Part shown: positions 36,456 to 47,111 of the stretch, in pieces | Numbering within the stretch: position 1 is the first letter of the stretch | Layout: each line of letters opens with the position of its first letter | NCBI GenBank assembly: GCA_027627225.1 | Contig: CM051029.1 | Location: forward strand, 9,089,715-9,153,714 | Direction: 5' to 3' | DNA from: Congeria kusceri | Lineage: Eukaryota > Mollusca > Bivalvia > Myida > Dreissenidae | Length of the DNA stretch: 64,000 bases | Notes under the pieces: model-generated | Told to the model about the DNA's origin: nothing | Database searches by the model: none | Seen by the model: only the letters and a program-made list of their open reading frames with translations | Made by a program: the position numbers and the translations under genes

Positions 36456-36760
36456 TTCATTTATTTATTATTTAGTGATTTTTTTGTGTGTTTAATTAAT
36501 TAATACATTAATTAAATCATTCATATATTTATTCATTCATTCATTCATTCATTCATTCATTCATTCATTCATTCATTCATTCATTCATTCATTCATTCAT
36601 TCATTCATTCATTCATTCATTCATTCATTCATTTATTCATTCATTTATTGTTTCATTCATTTATTCATTCAAGCATACATTCGTTCATTCATTCATGCAT
36701 TCGTTCAATCATTCAATCGTTCAATCATTCATTCATTATTTCATTATTGCATTCATTTAT
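36000..36760. repeat. (TTTA)n and (TTCA)n microsatellite tract
   Basis: About 480 bp of TTTA with interspersed TTAA runs, then ~200 bp of almost pure TTCA (36525-36760). Confidence 0.95.
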
Positions 36761-37389
36761 TAGCTAATTCACCCTTTCAGACAAATGTCAATGACAATGA
36801 AACCTTTTGCTTCAAAACTTTAACTGAAATAAAATCTTTGTAAATACTTATTTATTAAACATGTAATATATAAGTATGTCAAATAATATTAGTGTGTTAG
36901 CTATAAAATAAATTGTACATTAAAGGTATGATAACTCAGTTTATTAATGAATATATTAGAATCGTTTCATTAGTTTTATTCCGTCAAACGAATGAAAAAC
37001 CTTAGTAAACTAGAGTAAACTACACTGGACTACAAATATAATTTGAAATGTAGGAAAACATCCAGGGCGAAATAGCACCTCATTTTTGCCCCCTCCTCTT
37101 TTATCACTGTGGCCTGGTTCATGTTAAGCATCTCAAGAAATTAAATCCATTTTTGCTAAAATGCATAAAACAATAATTCAAAATCATGTTTCAATAATTG
37201 TAATTACTCATTTATTAGAATATGAAAACAATTAGAATTATGAGAATTAACATTCGTGTTTTTGTTACATAATAACATATAAATCTAAGCATAGATGGAA
37301 TCGGGAATATATAAGAAGAATTTCATTGTTGTCAATACGTGAAACACATTCATTTTTACAGAACACCAAACAAGGACACACAAATAAAG

Positions 37390-37406
37390 CCCCCCCCCCC
37401 CCCCAC
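37390..37406. repeat. Poly-C run
   Basis: A run of about 15 C residues followed by ACCCC. Likely length-variable. Confidence 0.85.
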
Positions 37407-37984
37407 CCCTATTGAGTCGCGAGAGAGAAATAATAATATTTTTTGCAAAAAAGCAAAACAAATAAACATTTGTAGAATGTAACTTATATCATAAAACGCT
37501 CTTGTGAAGGGGTTTCAACCTGTTACGCGGAATGCAAAAAAAAAACAGATGAATGTCACTGTTCACGTAGTGATTAAGTAAATGTTGTGTAATGTGATTT
37601 TTGTAAGTAATAATGCATTAAAATTGTAATATAAATGTCAATTTCCATTTGTGAAATTCTCGTCATTAATCTGCTTAATCCTGTGTTGCTGTTATGATTT
37701 TTATTTTTATTTGTTTTCACTCCTCCAACCGGACCTTTTCCCAAAATGTCCGTGATTCAAGAAAGAAGAAACTCTGGCCTAAGCACGCTATCTTCGGAAA
37801 ACCAGTTTTAAATACTTTCTAAATCCATAGCTAAAGAGTGTGTGCTGCTGTCGATATGAATTGTATTCAGTTATAAAGAAGTAAATATATTATAAAAATA
37901 GTATACACCCTATTGAAGTAGAAACAAACAACATCAAACGACTATATGTAATCATATTAAGGGTCTTGCTGGCAGTTATTTATC

Positions 37985-37989
37985 ATCAA

Positions 37990-38033
<44 letters not shown>

Positions 38034-38056
38034 ACATCAACATCAACATCAACAAG
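37985..38056. repeat. (ATC)n / (AACATC)n microsatellite
   Basis: About 70 bp of ATC triplets flanked by CAACAT hexamers. Confidence 0.95.
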
Positions 38057-39636
38057 AAGACCATCTTAACATTTATAAACCATTATCAGATGAATTTAGC
38101 TTTCCAATAAAATTACAAAAATAAAAGCAAATACACCCTCGTGTAACCTAACATGATTAGCGCTTCCAACCTCAACACTTATTATTGTGCATAGAAGATT
38201 TGTTTTTTGCTTTTTAAATATAGAAAATCATATTTATCCTGCTACTAACCCAAACAGTGACCTACTAAAGCGGTGACCGTATAAACTTGTTCATATTCGG
38301 CAGTAGATCACGTGACTGTGATATACCGTCGATAGGTATTCCTACGCAACGGATAACAACATTGTCGAGAATAACACAGCATAAAGTCTACTTACCAGAG
38401 TTTTTCATCGATACAAACTTTATGTTGTCTCGTTTAATAGAGTTAAACAACAAATGAGTTGTTTATCCTCGAATTCCATTTGACTGGTTAACAACAACTT
38501 CCTTCCAGTTCCATGCCATTTCAACACACTTGAATCTGATGCAAGGTGGTTATTCTTTGCGGATATACTTTCTTTGGCTAAAGCTCGCCCTATTTTCATT
38601 TTCTAAGCCACACCGGCTAAACTTTCTCGATCCCGGCACCAACCATGTATTCTCTATATACATATATTTTACGCCTATATACTTATTGTGTAAATACACG
38701 AAAAAAACGTGTTATAAGTTTATTTCATGTTCAAAGTAAAAAAATTCATACATCGATAACTCTGACAAGGCTTGCTTATCAAAAGCTGCATCGATTAGTG
38801 TCTGTGTGAATTGAGCACCATCGTTCAAAGTAGCGGCATTAATCAAAAAAGGTTGTTTCGGGAAAGTAAATTGCAGGCGACATTTGTGCACACAGTAACA
38901 TCCCTGATAACAATGCAAACGGGCATAAATGCGTCTAAACGTTTTACACAGTTTATTAGAAAATCAGCACAGAATTTTACACAGTAGCGTGATACAGTAT
39001 TGTAACGAATGGTGACTGTCTTCAATGTTGTCACATAAATCAGTTTTAATATGACAGACAACCGTAACACTAAGTTCTCGATTTATACACGAACAATAAA
39101 TACCGCAGGTTTGACTCAGTGATTTTAACCATTATTGTTTGCGTATTAATTATAATTATAAAAAAAATAATTGCTGAACAGTCAGCGAAACTTAAATCAT
39201 AAAAATAAAAATAGAATAAACAAGAATCGTGGTGTTGTTTGTATACATTTAATCACTGGCTTTATGATACAGTTGGGCCAATCAACTGCAGCATATTTCA
39301 TGTTAATTTTAAATATCACTAATATTTTATTAAGCCTATTGTCATATAAAAATAACATGATTGAAATGGCATGATTAGTGAGCGGGGTTATCGTTCAACG
39401 CAATAAACTTTATTGGTTATCGATTGCACACATAAATAAACCACGCCCATTCCACCGTTGTTCAATCAATAAACCCCGCCTTTTCAGCCCTACGCATGCG
39501 CAGTACTAAGTCATCCTTCGTTAGCCCCACCTTTTCACCCCAACGCATTCGCAGTACTCTAGCATCTTTAATAATCCTTAATAGTCCCTAAAAAACTCAA
39601 ACAACCTCTAAAAACTCCTTGAAAACGGGATGGTTA
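38057..39636. other. Inner part of the candidate TIR element, no gene
   Basis: AT-rich. Short frames (38530-38739, 39171-39374) have no support. The last 250 bases are the right subterminal region with the CGCATGCG palindrome. Confidence 0.4.
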
Positions 39637-40069
39637 AGGATTAATTTTAAAAAAATCGACATCCAAATCAATCAGCCCTAATTTGCGGAACAAAATCCCT
39701 ATTCCCGCTGCAGCTACGTTCTATTAAATTAGGATCGAACGCCCATGTTAATGGAAATCATATGAGGTTGTGACAATACGTCTTACGAATATAATGATAC
39801 ACGTTCAATTGTTTACTGAATTTTAAAGAACCTAGAGTATATGTGATTGTTATTAAAATATCGGTATGTTCTTAACATCGCCTTCAGCTTTTGGAAGATG
39901 AAATAAAATTAAATGTGAATGGTGTAGTTAATTTGGTCCATTCTTCAATACGTTATTCGTACATTTTTATCTGGTTCAGCAACATACAGCAAGTACAATC
40001 AATACATTTCAAGGATTTTAACATAATACAATTAAAATAAACAACATGCTTCGCTGCAGGTATATTATG

Positions 40070-40500
40070 TATAATACTTCATTTATTATCCGAAGCATAT
40101 AATTATGCTATGCGAAATGCTTAATATATCACTCAATATTTCAATTTACTTATGTATGATATTGTATTATATTGTATGCATCACCCTATGCTTCAATTAC
40201 GGTATTCATCATGTTTCATATCCATAAATGATAACGATATTTAAGCATTAAGCATGTGGACTTTATATATCACACAACAATCCTATTAACGTATAACATA
40301 TGGTATACATAATGCTTCAAATATCAGCCGATATATCAATTCACGTATGCATAATATATCATCCGACAATACAATACTGTAATGCATGATTGTACTAATA
40401 ACGCCCAACAATTCTATAAGGACATGTATAATTCTACATATATATCCCGGCAATTCAATACGGCTATGCATAATTCTACAAATACAATCCGATAATAAGC
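40070..40500. repeat. Degenerate ~50-60-bp tandem repeat downstream of gene 2
   Basis: Recurrent '(c/a)ccgacaattcaatac-g-tatgcataat-(t/a)ctacat' units near 40150, 40270, 40330, 40370, 40405 and 40450. The same words occur downstream of gene 1 at about 4960-5045, which supports duplication of the whole locus including its 3' flank. Confidence 0.55.
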
Positions 40501-40567
40501 TATTAAAAAAAAGATCCCCTGTCTCATTACGTAACAGTTAATTTTCAGCAAATCATTTGTGCCACGC

Positions 40568-40770
40568 TTAAAGGGTGGACAACGTCATATTAACGTAATC
40601 CCGATCATCAGTTGACGACACAGTTTGTCTTAATGCTGGCATCCTAGGCTGATTATCTGTGGAAGATGTGATGTCTCCTTGAGTTTCGTAAGGAGTTAGA
40701 CTCGAATATTCACGGAATTGTAGTTCTTCAAGTGTCTCATACTTATTATCATGGTGGGAATCTGCAGAAT
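40568..40770 (-). CDS. Gene 2, terminal exon with ITAM and YVNM
   Basis: YETLEELQFREYSSL (YxxL-x7-YxxL) followed by PYETQ and DYVNM, then a stop. 203 bases, the same as gene 1. Confidence 0.85.
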
Positions 40771-43700
40771 CTGGTAGAACATGAAACGAATAAATACTTG
40801 TCAAGAAAAGCAACACAGACAGTTAGGGGAACAATTAATTAAAACTGAGGCGAGGTAGATGCGAAACAACTTATTGTATTGTTGTGTTGTTTTTAATCTT
40901 TAAGATGACACTTGTTAACAAATATAAAAGCAGAATCAAAAGATGTATTATCTTTATTATGTATCCTGGTTTGATATAGTTGACATCAATAATTAACTGA
41001 CATATGAAACCTTACCAATTCTACATGTTTCATAACTTCCATCTGTGTTTGAGGCATCGTTGTTTCGTCTAAATGCACCCATTTTAATATCATTATTAGA
41101 TGTTATTGTATGACTAGCACACTGATGTGGTTAATTACCTATGTTTTCGTAGTTACCGTTGACAACGGTTTATTTTAATACAATGATAAATCACACACTT
41201 TCACGTTATAATATTTGCAATTGGTCAAATAATTTATATGATAAATCAACGTGCACATTTTTGTATATACATTGACTTACGGTTCTCTGACAAGATCTTC
41301 GTACCGGTCAGTCGAGTTGGTATGCGTTTGGTATGTGTTGGACTCGTTTCGCCCTAAAATAATTGAAGTCACTATGCCATTATTGATATAAATAAGTCTC
41401 AGTCTAAGTAATTATTTTATAATATGTTATGCATGTTACAGGTTGTGATGTTGTTATTTTTATTTGAGAATTCATTAGCAGCCAGTTTTGAGATCAAGTA
41501 CGAATTCCACAAATACACTTGTTCAATAAACTGCAAAACACTAGATCTCCTAAACACGTTCTGCTGCTACACAATTAACTGTCATCTATTTCATAATAAA
41601 CCGCAAACAAAAATATATGAAATGAGCATGTACATATATATGCAAAGGCTATATAGCGCAATACAATGCAACACATATTTACCATGCGAAATATGTTTCC
41701 ATAGCAGGATGGACACAGCAATCATGATGACAACAACCCCCAAGACGCCACCTACTACACCACCCACAACTGACGTTTCAGGGCTACTCGCAACTGAAAT
41801 CAAATATTCAATATATACATTATATGACAATGGAACCATTCAATTGGTTTTACTTATCTGTGCTTATATCGAGTTAAATCATTTATACTTAAAACCATAG
41901 TGAGTAAAGACTGTACCTGTGTCAACTAGTGTCGTTTCCCTTATTTCTTGAGTCCACTCTGATTTGCCTATTTTGTTTTCTGCCAGCATTTTGATTGTGT
42001 AAGTCGTGCCAGGTTTTAATCCCTCAATAGCCCAGGTATAGCTTATAACAGAACCAGCTACGTATAAATCTCTCCAGATTTCAATATCGACGTCTTTGTA
42101 TCGAATAGTGAAGTTCTGATCCTGACCGCCATTAAACCCAGGAACCCATGTAATAACAATGTCCGTTTTTCCTACTCGGTCAATTAGCAAGTCCTTCGGA
42201 AAATGTGGTTTGGCTAAAATATTTGTGCTCGTATAATAAATAAACATAGATATTTACATAGGCGATTATTATTTTGAATCAACTAACTTTATCAATGTTT
42301 AACTCTAGTAAAGTGTTACTATGTGTAAAGTTACAACATAATTAAAAAACAACAACAAAAAACGTTGTAATAGATACATACATTGCGCGTGTAAGGTAAA
42401 CACTTCCACTACTGAACCCAATGTATTGGAAACGTTCACCATGTATTCTGCATAATCTCCGAGCTGCACACGGAGAATCATCAGTTGTGTCTGCATTTTG
42501 TCATCAGAGGTATTAATCAGAAAGTTGTTGGAATCACTGGACACATCTTTCCATCCATCATCTACACGCCTGTACCAACTGAAGTCTGAAGATTTTGGTT
42601 CAGGATAGGCCATTATTGTGAAGGTAAACACAGCCGAGTCGTTAGGAGCTCTGTACTGTTCTATTATAGGAGGTGAAAAGGGCGACGCTCTTGGTGCACC
42701 TGTGCAAGATCACAATTGTATTGTATGCACTTTAAAAGTATAGCCAATATATTTACTCGTTACTAAGTACGGTATGACATACATATGTACCTCATTACTT
42801 ACAGTTAACGAATAGAGCCAGTGACTGTTTTTGTTGTCCTTGGTTAAAACGGTTGTTAGCGAGGCATTTATAGCTTCCAGCATCATATTCACATGTTGCT
42901 CGATGTATGTGAGATTTGGCTTTATGTGCTTCAGTCTCAACAAGGATTGTTTCATTTCCACGAGTTGCATTGACGATACGAACAGTAGGTTGAGGGTCAC
43001 CATCGGCATCACATACCAGCTCTAATGTTTCACCTTGGTCAACAGTGATGTTAGTGCTTGTTTCATTTGCTTTGAATGCCCGTATATATGCCCCGTCTGG
43101 AAGAAAACTTGCTTGTGAAATATATATTTGAACACCAATATAACACTACAAACTGTTTGAATTAAGTGGATATTGTATGATACACAACAGGAACTATTTA
43201 GGAAAATGTAGTAGAACTAATGGATTATTAATTACAGATTATTGTTTTTAATATCGCTTCTGTCAATTATACATTAATTTTCCAAAAGTTAAGAAGGCTG
43301 GGACAAAAAGCAAAACACGGAGTCGTGAATAAGCATTATAATAAAAACATATTCCATCGTGCCAGTTATTTGCAATATAAACAGTATACACACATTCTCT
43401 AACGTTTTACTCACCACTTCATCAAACGCCAGAATGGTTTGAACTCAATCACGTGTTTGCCTTGATAATTAAGCAACTTTATATGTGTGATGCCAACATA
43501 ATTAATGTTATTTCCCTATAACTTTCTAATTAAAATAACAACATCAGTTAAATAAAAACGTAGTAATTATTTAACTTACATTCAACATTTATATAGAATG
43601 TCGATTGACCAAATCCGTACACAACTTCATTTCCAATAGGCTGCATTATGTTTGATGCATTACATTGGTATTCCCCTTCATCGGTCAATCCAATGTTGTT

Positions 43701-46700
43701 TATTGTTAGTGTTTGTCCTGTACCCACCACTGTACTCGTGTCTTTCCTTATCCATGTAAAGATTGAGGCTGGTGGACAACCAACATTTGTTAAGGAGCAT
43801 GTAACCGTTAGAGACGTGTTGAGTAGAGCGCTTTGGTTCTGCAAACCTTGAACAGCCGGTGGGTCTGTAGTATCAATTAGTCCTATCAAACATTTTTAAA
43901 CTATGCAATTAACAATTAGGTATATATGCCCTTATTTATGGAAACGATGTTAATGTTATGAATTTTCGAATATAATACAATGGCAAGAAGGAAATCAATA
44001 ATGGGAATTCCAATTCAAAATCTAGAACAAGTGAGATATTAAAATAAACCAACCTCTGTACAAATAAAGTCAATATTGGCTAACATTACTTACATAGCGA
44101 TCCCTATACATGTACCAATAAGGTCAATTTTGGCTAACATTACTTACATAGTATATCAAGGGTAATTGTTAGGTGCGCTGTCTCGTTTACGATATGTCCA
44201 ACGCTATCTACCATGGTGTTAATTGCGTCGCATGTTAAATTGCTGTCCATGTCAGTGCTCGCATTGGTAATAGACAGGATATTTCCCTCTGGAGCTCCAG
44301 GGCCATGCCAAGAAAAACTAGGAGCTGGATTACTGCTTGCAAAACATGCTATTGTGAACGACCACCCTTTTATAACTTTAAGTACTTGGTCTATCTGTTT
44401 GATGTTGTTGAATTTTGCTTTTATATTCTCAGGACCATCTGAAAAGTAATACATATTGGCTAATAAATTGATAAAAACAACTATATATGTAATGCCGTGA
44501 TAGTGAATAGTAAACACAATAGTCCACTATAATGCTTACACAGTAAGTTCAGGATTACTGATGAATGGTTGCTTCCATAAACGTTTCCTTTAAATGTGGT
44601 GTCCATGATATTCTTTACCGTGCATGTGTAGTTCGTGTCCGTTGCGCGCGTGATATTAGATATGTTTCGAATGCCCCCGTCGTGTCCGGAACCCCATGAA
44701 TATATTGAAGTTGGCAAACTGCCTACTGAACACATCAACCGAACGGTACTTCCTACTATAACTCGTATGGTTTCGTTTGTTACAATCAAACTTTTGTCAG
44801 AGTGCGGTAGAATGCTATACATGATCGTAGGAACAACAGGACCGTCTGCAATAGAGCAGTATTTTTATTTATAATCAATTGTTACATATAGAAAATGATT
44901 ACCTATTTACTGAACAAGAAGCTCAGAAACGCTAACGATAATTTGCAAAATATCATAAGATTCAACATGCACTTCGCGTTATCTCATTTTCGTGGTCCTG
45001 TACAGGCCAGAATGCTACTGGTGGACTCAAGATTCCACAAAATCCATTGCTAATGTTTAAGCAAAAATTATAGGCGAGAGCTCACGTAATTTATGTCACT
45101 AAGACACACACTCTGGTGTAAAAGTACACCATTTTGCTAGGACTAAATGTGCTATTGATTGATTACTGATCAAAACCGGCAATGCAGCATCTAAATTTTG
45201 CAAATGTAAACGTGCATTGAAGCCCTTGATAGGGTGGTGATACTCGCTTCTGTACGAAATCACATGATTATATTTTAAAATATATCAGTAACACATATGG
45301 TTAGTATAAATAAACTAATTGATTACTGGTTTTCTCAAAATATGCGTATTGCGCTTACATAATACTGTAGCGGACAAGTTCCTTGTTACAGTTTCCGTTG
45401 ATGTCGTTCCGTCAGCTTCAGTCATAGTGTTTGTAGCTCTGCATGTCCACTCCGTGTCATGCTGTATAATTGTAATGGTCAATGTAGAGGAATTGACCTG
45501 TTGTCCCTGCCAAATTATCATAGCGGGGGGATTGGCGTCACTCTCACATTCGATGCTGATGTTTTCACCTCTCAGTACTCTGATATTGCTATCAACTGGT
45601 GTTAATCCGATGTCCTTATTAAATAGGCGTTTAATGGATGGTGTATCTGTAATTGCAGATACCACATTATATTATTCAATAATATTAATAGTAAACAATC
45701 AAGTTAATGTCCATATCTAAATGGCAGCGAATTTTTTTATTTATAAATTACCGGTTGGGAGTCCTAATAATATTTAACAGTATAGTAGTTCCTTTCACCA
45801 GAGCTGTGCGCCTGGCTTCAACCTGTACCAATTGTTAATAAATGTTTTGATACACATGCCATTGAAAACAACTTACATAGTGCGTTTACATCGAGTGCAA
45901 TTAACTTCTCTGTAGAATGTGTACTGTTGGTTCCATTCAATGAATACATAAAGTGAAATGCCCTGCACGAAACGCTTCCATTATTGCGAGTGATATTTAA
46001 CGACAGCAGGGCACCATAGGACTGTCCTCCTGGGTAGGTCCAGTGATAAGAGGGAGGTGGATATCCGGAGGAGGAACAATTCAAATGTACCATCCTGCCT
46101 TCTCGCATATTGAACGTGCTAGATATACTTATGTTGTTGACAGTCACTATCGGTTTGGAAACGGGGACTGAAAATTAGACATGACAACTGTTACTTAAAT
46201 ACTTTATTCGAATCTGATTAACACAATACTCTGAAAATAAAGGCGATACTTGTACAAAATCACCATTTACTTGAATGACATAAAAGTATGATGATACATG
46301 AGTGTACACAATTAACTCCAAACTTTCGTTTTACCGTTGTATTATATCAAAATAAACAAACAAATGCATGCAAATCAAACGAAACAAAAAAGTATATAAG
46401 AAAAAAACGTACATTGTACTTTGATGCTCTTATTGGTTGCTAGAACCATGTTGATGGCTTTGAACTCATAACTTGCAATACAAGACAGATTTCCTCCACG
46501 GCACGCGTACGTGTTCGGTGTGTATAGCAAGCTACTGCTTGCGACGTCATTACTGTAGGCATATTCAGCCAGGTCAGTGATGTTCGCACCATCATTAAAC
46601 CAGTGAATAATAGCCCGAGGACGGCTGGTTGATGTGATGCACGTGAACGTCGATGTGACATTGAAAACAGGGTACGCAACGGGTGTTTGTGGATCAATGG

Positions 46701-46718
46701 TCAACGAAGTAAGAGGAA
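40568..46718 (-). CDS. Ig8-FN3 transmembrane receptor with ITAM tail (receptor gene 2, 5' exon not found)
   Basis: Paralog of gene 1. Exons in transcription order: 46413-46718, 45877-46167, 45359-45646, 44540-44845, 44148-44438, 43580-43864, 42803-43096, 42382-42699, 41917-42213, 41683-41793, 41281-41353, 41016-41068, 40568-40770. All junctions are GT/AG with the same phases as gene 1; 1038 residues are visible. Domain order: eight Ig, FN3, membrane helix, tail with RYEDLV, SYETC, ITAM-type YETL-x7-YSSL, PYETQ and DYVNM. The first visible exon starts in phase 1, so an upstream exon with start codon and signal peptide is required. None is visible between 46719 and the window end, where repeats dominate. 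Either it lies beyond the window or the gene has lost it. All visible exons are intact, which argues for a live gene. Confidence 0.8.
41016..41068 (-). CDS. Gene 2, tail exon with SYETC
   Basis: A 53-base exon encoding RNNDASNTDGSYETCRI. The Tyr context is identical to gene 1. Confidence 0.8.
41281..41353 (-). CDS. Gene 2, tail exon with RYEDLV
   Basis: A 73-base exon with the same length and phases as gene 1 exon 12. Encodes RNESNTYQTHTNSTDRYEDL then VRE. Confidence 0.8.
41683..41793 (-). CDS. Gene 2, transmembrane exon
   Basis: ETSVVGGVVGGVLGVVVIMI then AVSILLWKHISH: a Gly-rich start, a hydrophobic helix and a basic stop-transfer. Donor CATG|GTAAAT. Only one transmembrane exon is visible, unlike gene 1. 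Confidence 0.85.
41917..42213 (-). CDS. Gene 2, fibronectin type III domain
   Basis: VITWVPGFNGGQDQNFTIRY, then GLKPGTTYTIKMLAENKIG and SEWTQEIRETT. Very close to gene 1 exon 10. Donor G|GTACAG. Confidence 0.85.
42382..42699 (-). CDS. Gene 2, membrane-proximal Ig domain without cysteines
   Basis: AVFTFTIMAYPEPKSSDFSW and DYAEYMVNVSN; both disulfide positions are non-Cys, as in gene 1 exon 9. Acceptor CTTGCACAG, donor T|GTATGT. Confidence 0.85.
42803..43096 (-). CDS. Gene 2, Ig domain equivalent to gene 1 Ig8 (no core Trp)
   Basis: Core LELVCDADGDPQPTVRIVNA and F-strand DAGSYKCLANN. The missing C-strand Trp is shared with gene 1 exon 8. Acceptor CTTCCAG, donor T|GTAAGT. Confidence 0.85.
43580..43864 (-). 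CDS. Gene 2, Ig domain equivalent to gene 1 Ig7
   Basis: Core LTVTCSLTNVGCPPASIFTW and F-strand GEYQCNASN. It has an extra Cys in the B-C loop (NVGCPP) absent from gene 1. Acceptor ATACTACAG, donor T|GTAAGT. Confidence 0.85.
44148..44438 (-). CDS. Gene 2, Ig domain equivalent to gene 1 Ig6 (duplicated donor)
   Basis: Core FTIACFASSNPAPSFSWHGP and F-strand NLTCDAINT. The donor T|GTAAGT lies inside a 54-bp tandem duplication, so a second identical donor context occurs 54 bases into the intron. Confidence 0.85.
44540..44845 (-). CDS. Gene 2, Ig domain equivalent to gene 1 Ig5
   Basis: Core VRLMCSVGSLPTSIYSWGSG and F-strand NYTCTVKN. Acceptor CTATTGCAG, donor T|GTAAGC. Confidence 0.85.
45359..45646 (-). 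CDS. Gene 2, Ig domain equivalent to gene 1 Ig4
   Basis: Core ISIECESDANPPAMIIWQGQ and F-strand TEWTCRATN. Acceptor CAATTACAG, donor T|GTAAGC. Confidence 0.85.
45877..46167 (-). CDS. Gene 2, Ig domain equivalent to gene 1 Ig3
   Basis: Core VHLNCSSSGYPPPSYHWTYP and F-strand GSVSCRAFHF. The acceptor is TAATTTTCAG and the donor T|GTAAGT. PVSKP at the start matches gene 1 VSKP. Confidence 0.85.
46413..46718 (-). CDS. Gene 2, Ig domain equivalent to gene 1 Ig2
   Basis: Core STFTCITSTSRPRAIIHWFN and F-strand NLSCIASYEF. The acceptor is CATTTCCAG and the donor T|GTACGT. PLTSL at its start is shared with gene 1 exon 2. Confidence 0.8.
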
Positions 46719-47111
46719 CTGGAAATGAAGCAATTCACAGATAAACTACATATGGCCAAATGCGTTTATGTATAAATTTTTTATTATAAAATTGGAAGAA
46801 TATGTTACTATAACAATCTTATAGGTCGATTTAAGAACATAAATTTTGATGTTTAATCAGACTTAGGTTGTAACGCATTGTTCGAACACTTTCTTAAATA
46901 TATATTTATTTCACGACATGTATTCTTTTTTCTCACATCTATATCTACATTTATATCTAAATCCAAATTATAATGGCATATACAGACATTGCGATATTCA
47001 ATACACAAATAAAGAGTTCAGTAACAGTTTTACATCGAATGTTTATTATTTTCATAACTGTCGCCAAATTTAATAAATCAGCAATTAACGAGTGATAGAC
47101 ATGGATTTCAA
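46719..47111. other. AT-rich upstream flank or intron of gene 2
   Basis: No exon recognised, in particular no signal peptide frame joining in phase 1 to the exon at 46413-46718. Confidence 0.4.

Larger units (their letters stand above)
35637..39701. mobile_element. Possible 4.1-kb terminal-inverted-repeat element (non-autonomous)
   Basis: TAGGGATTTTGTTCCG at 35637-35652 is repeated exactly in inverse orientation at 39686-39701. Both subterminal regions carry TACGCATGCGCAGT (35828 and 39491 regions, direct orientation) and (A)GGCGGGG boxes facing inward. No transposase frame lies between. The interior is dominated by TTTA/TTCA microsatellites. Target-site duplications could not be assigned, so this may instead be two related short elements. 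Confidence 0.45.

Noticed and set aside
45319..45720. 133-codon plus-strand frame
   Set aside because: Antisense to a well-supported Ig exon of gene 2.
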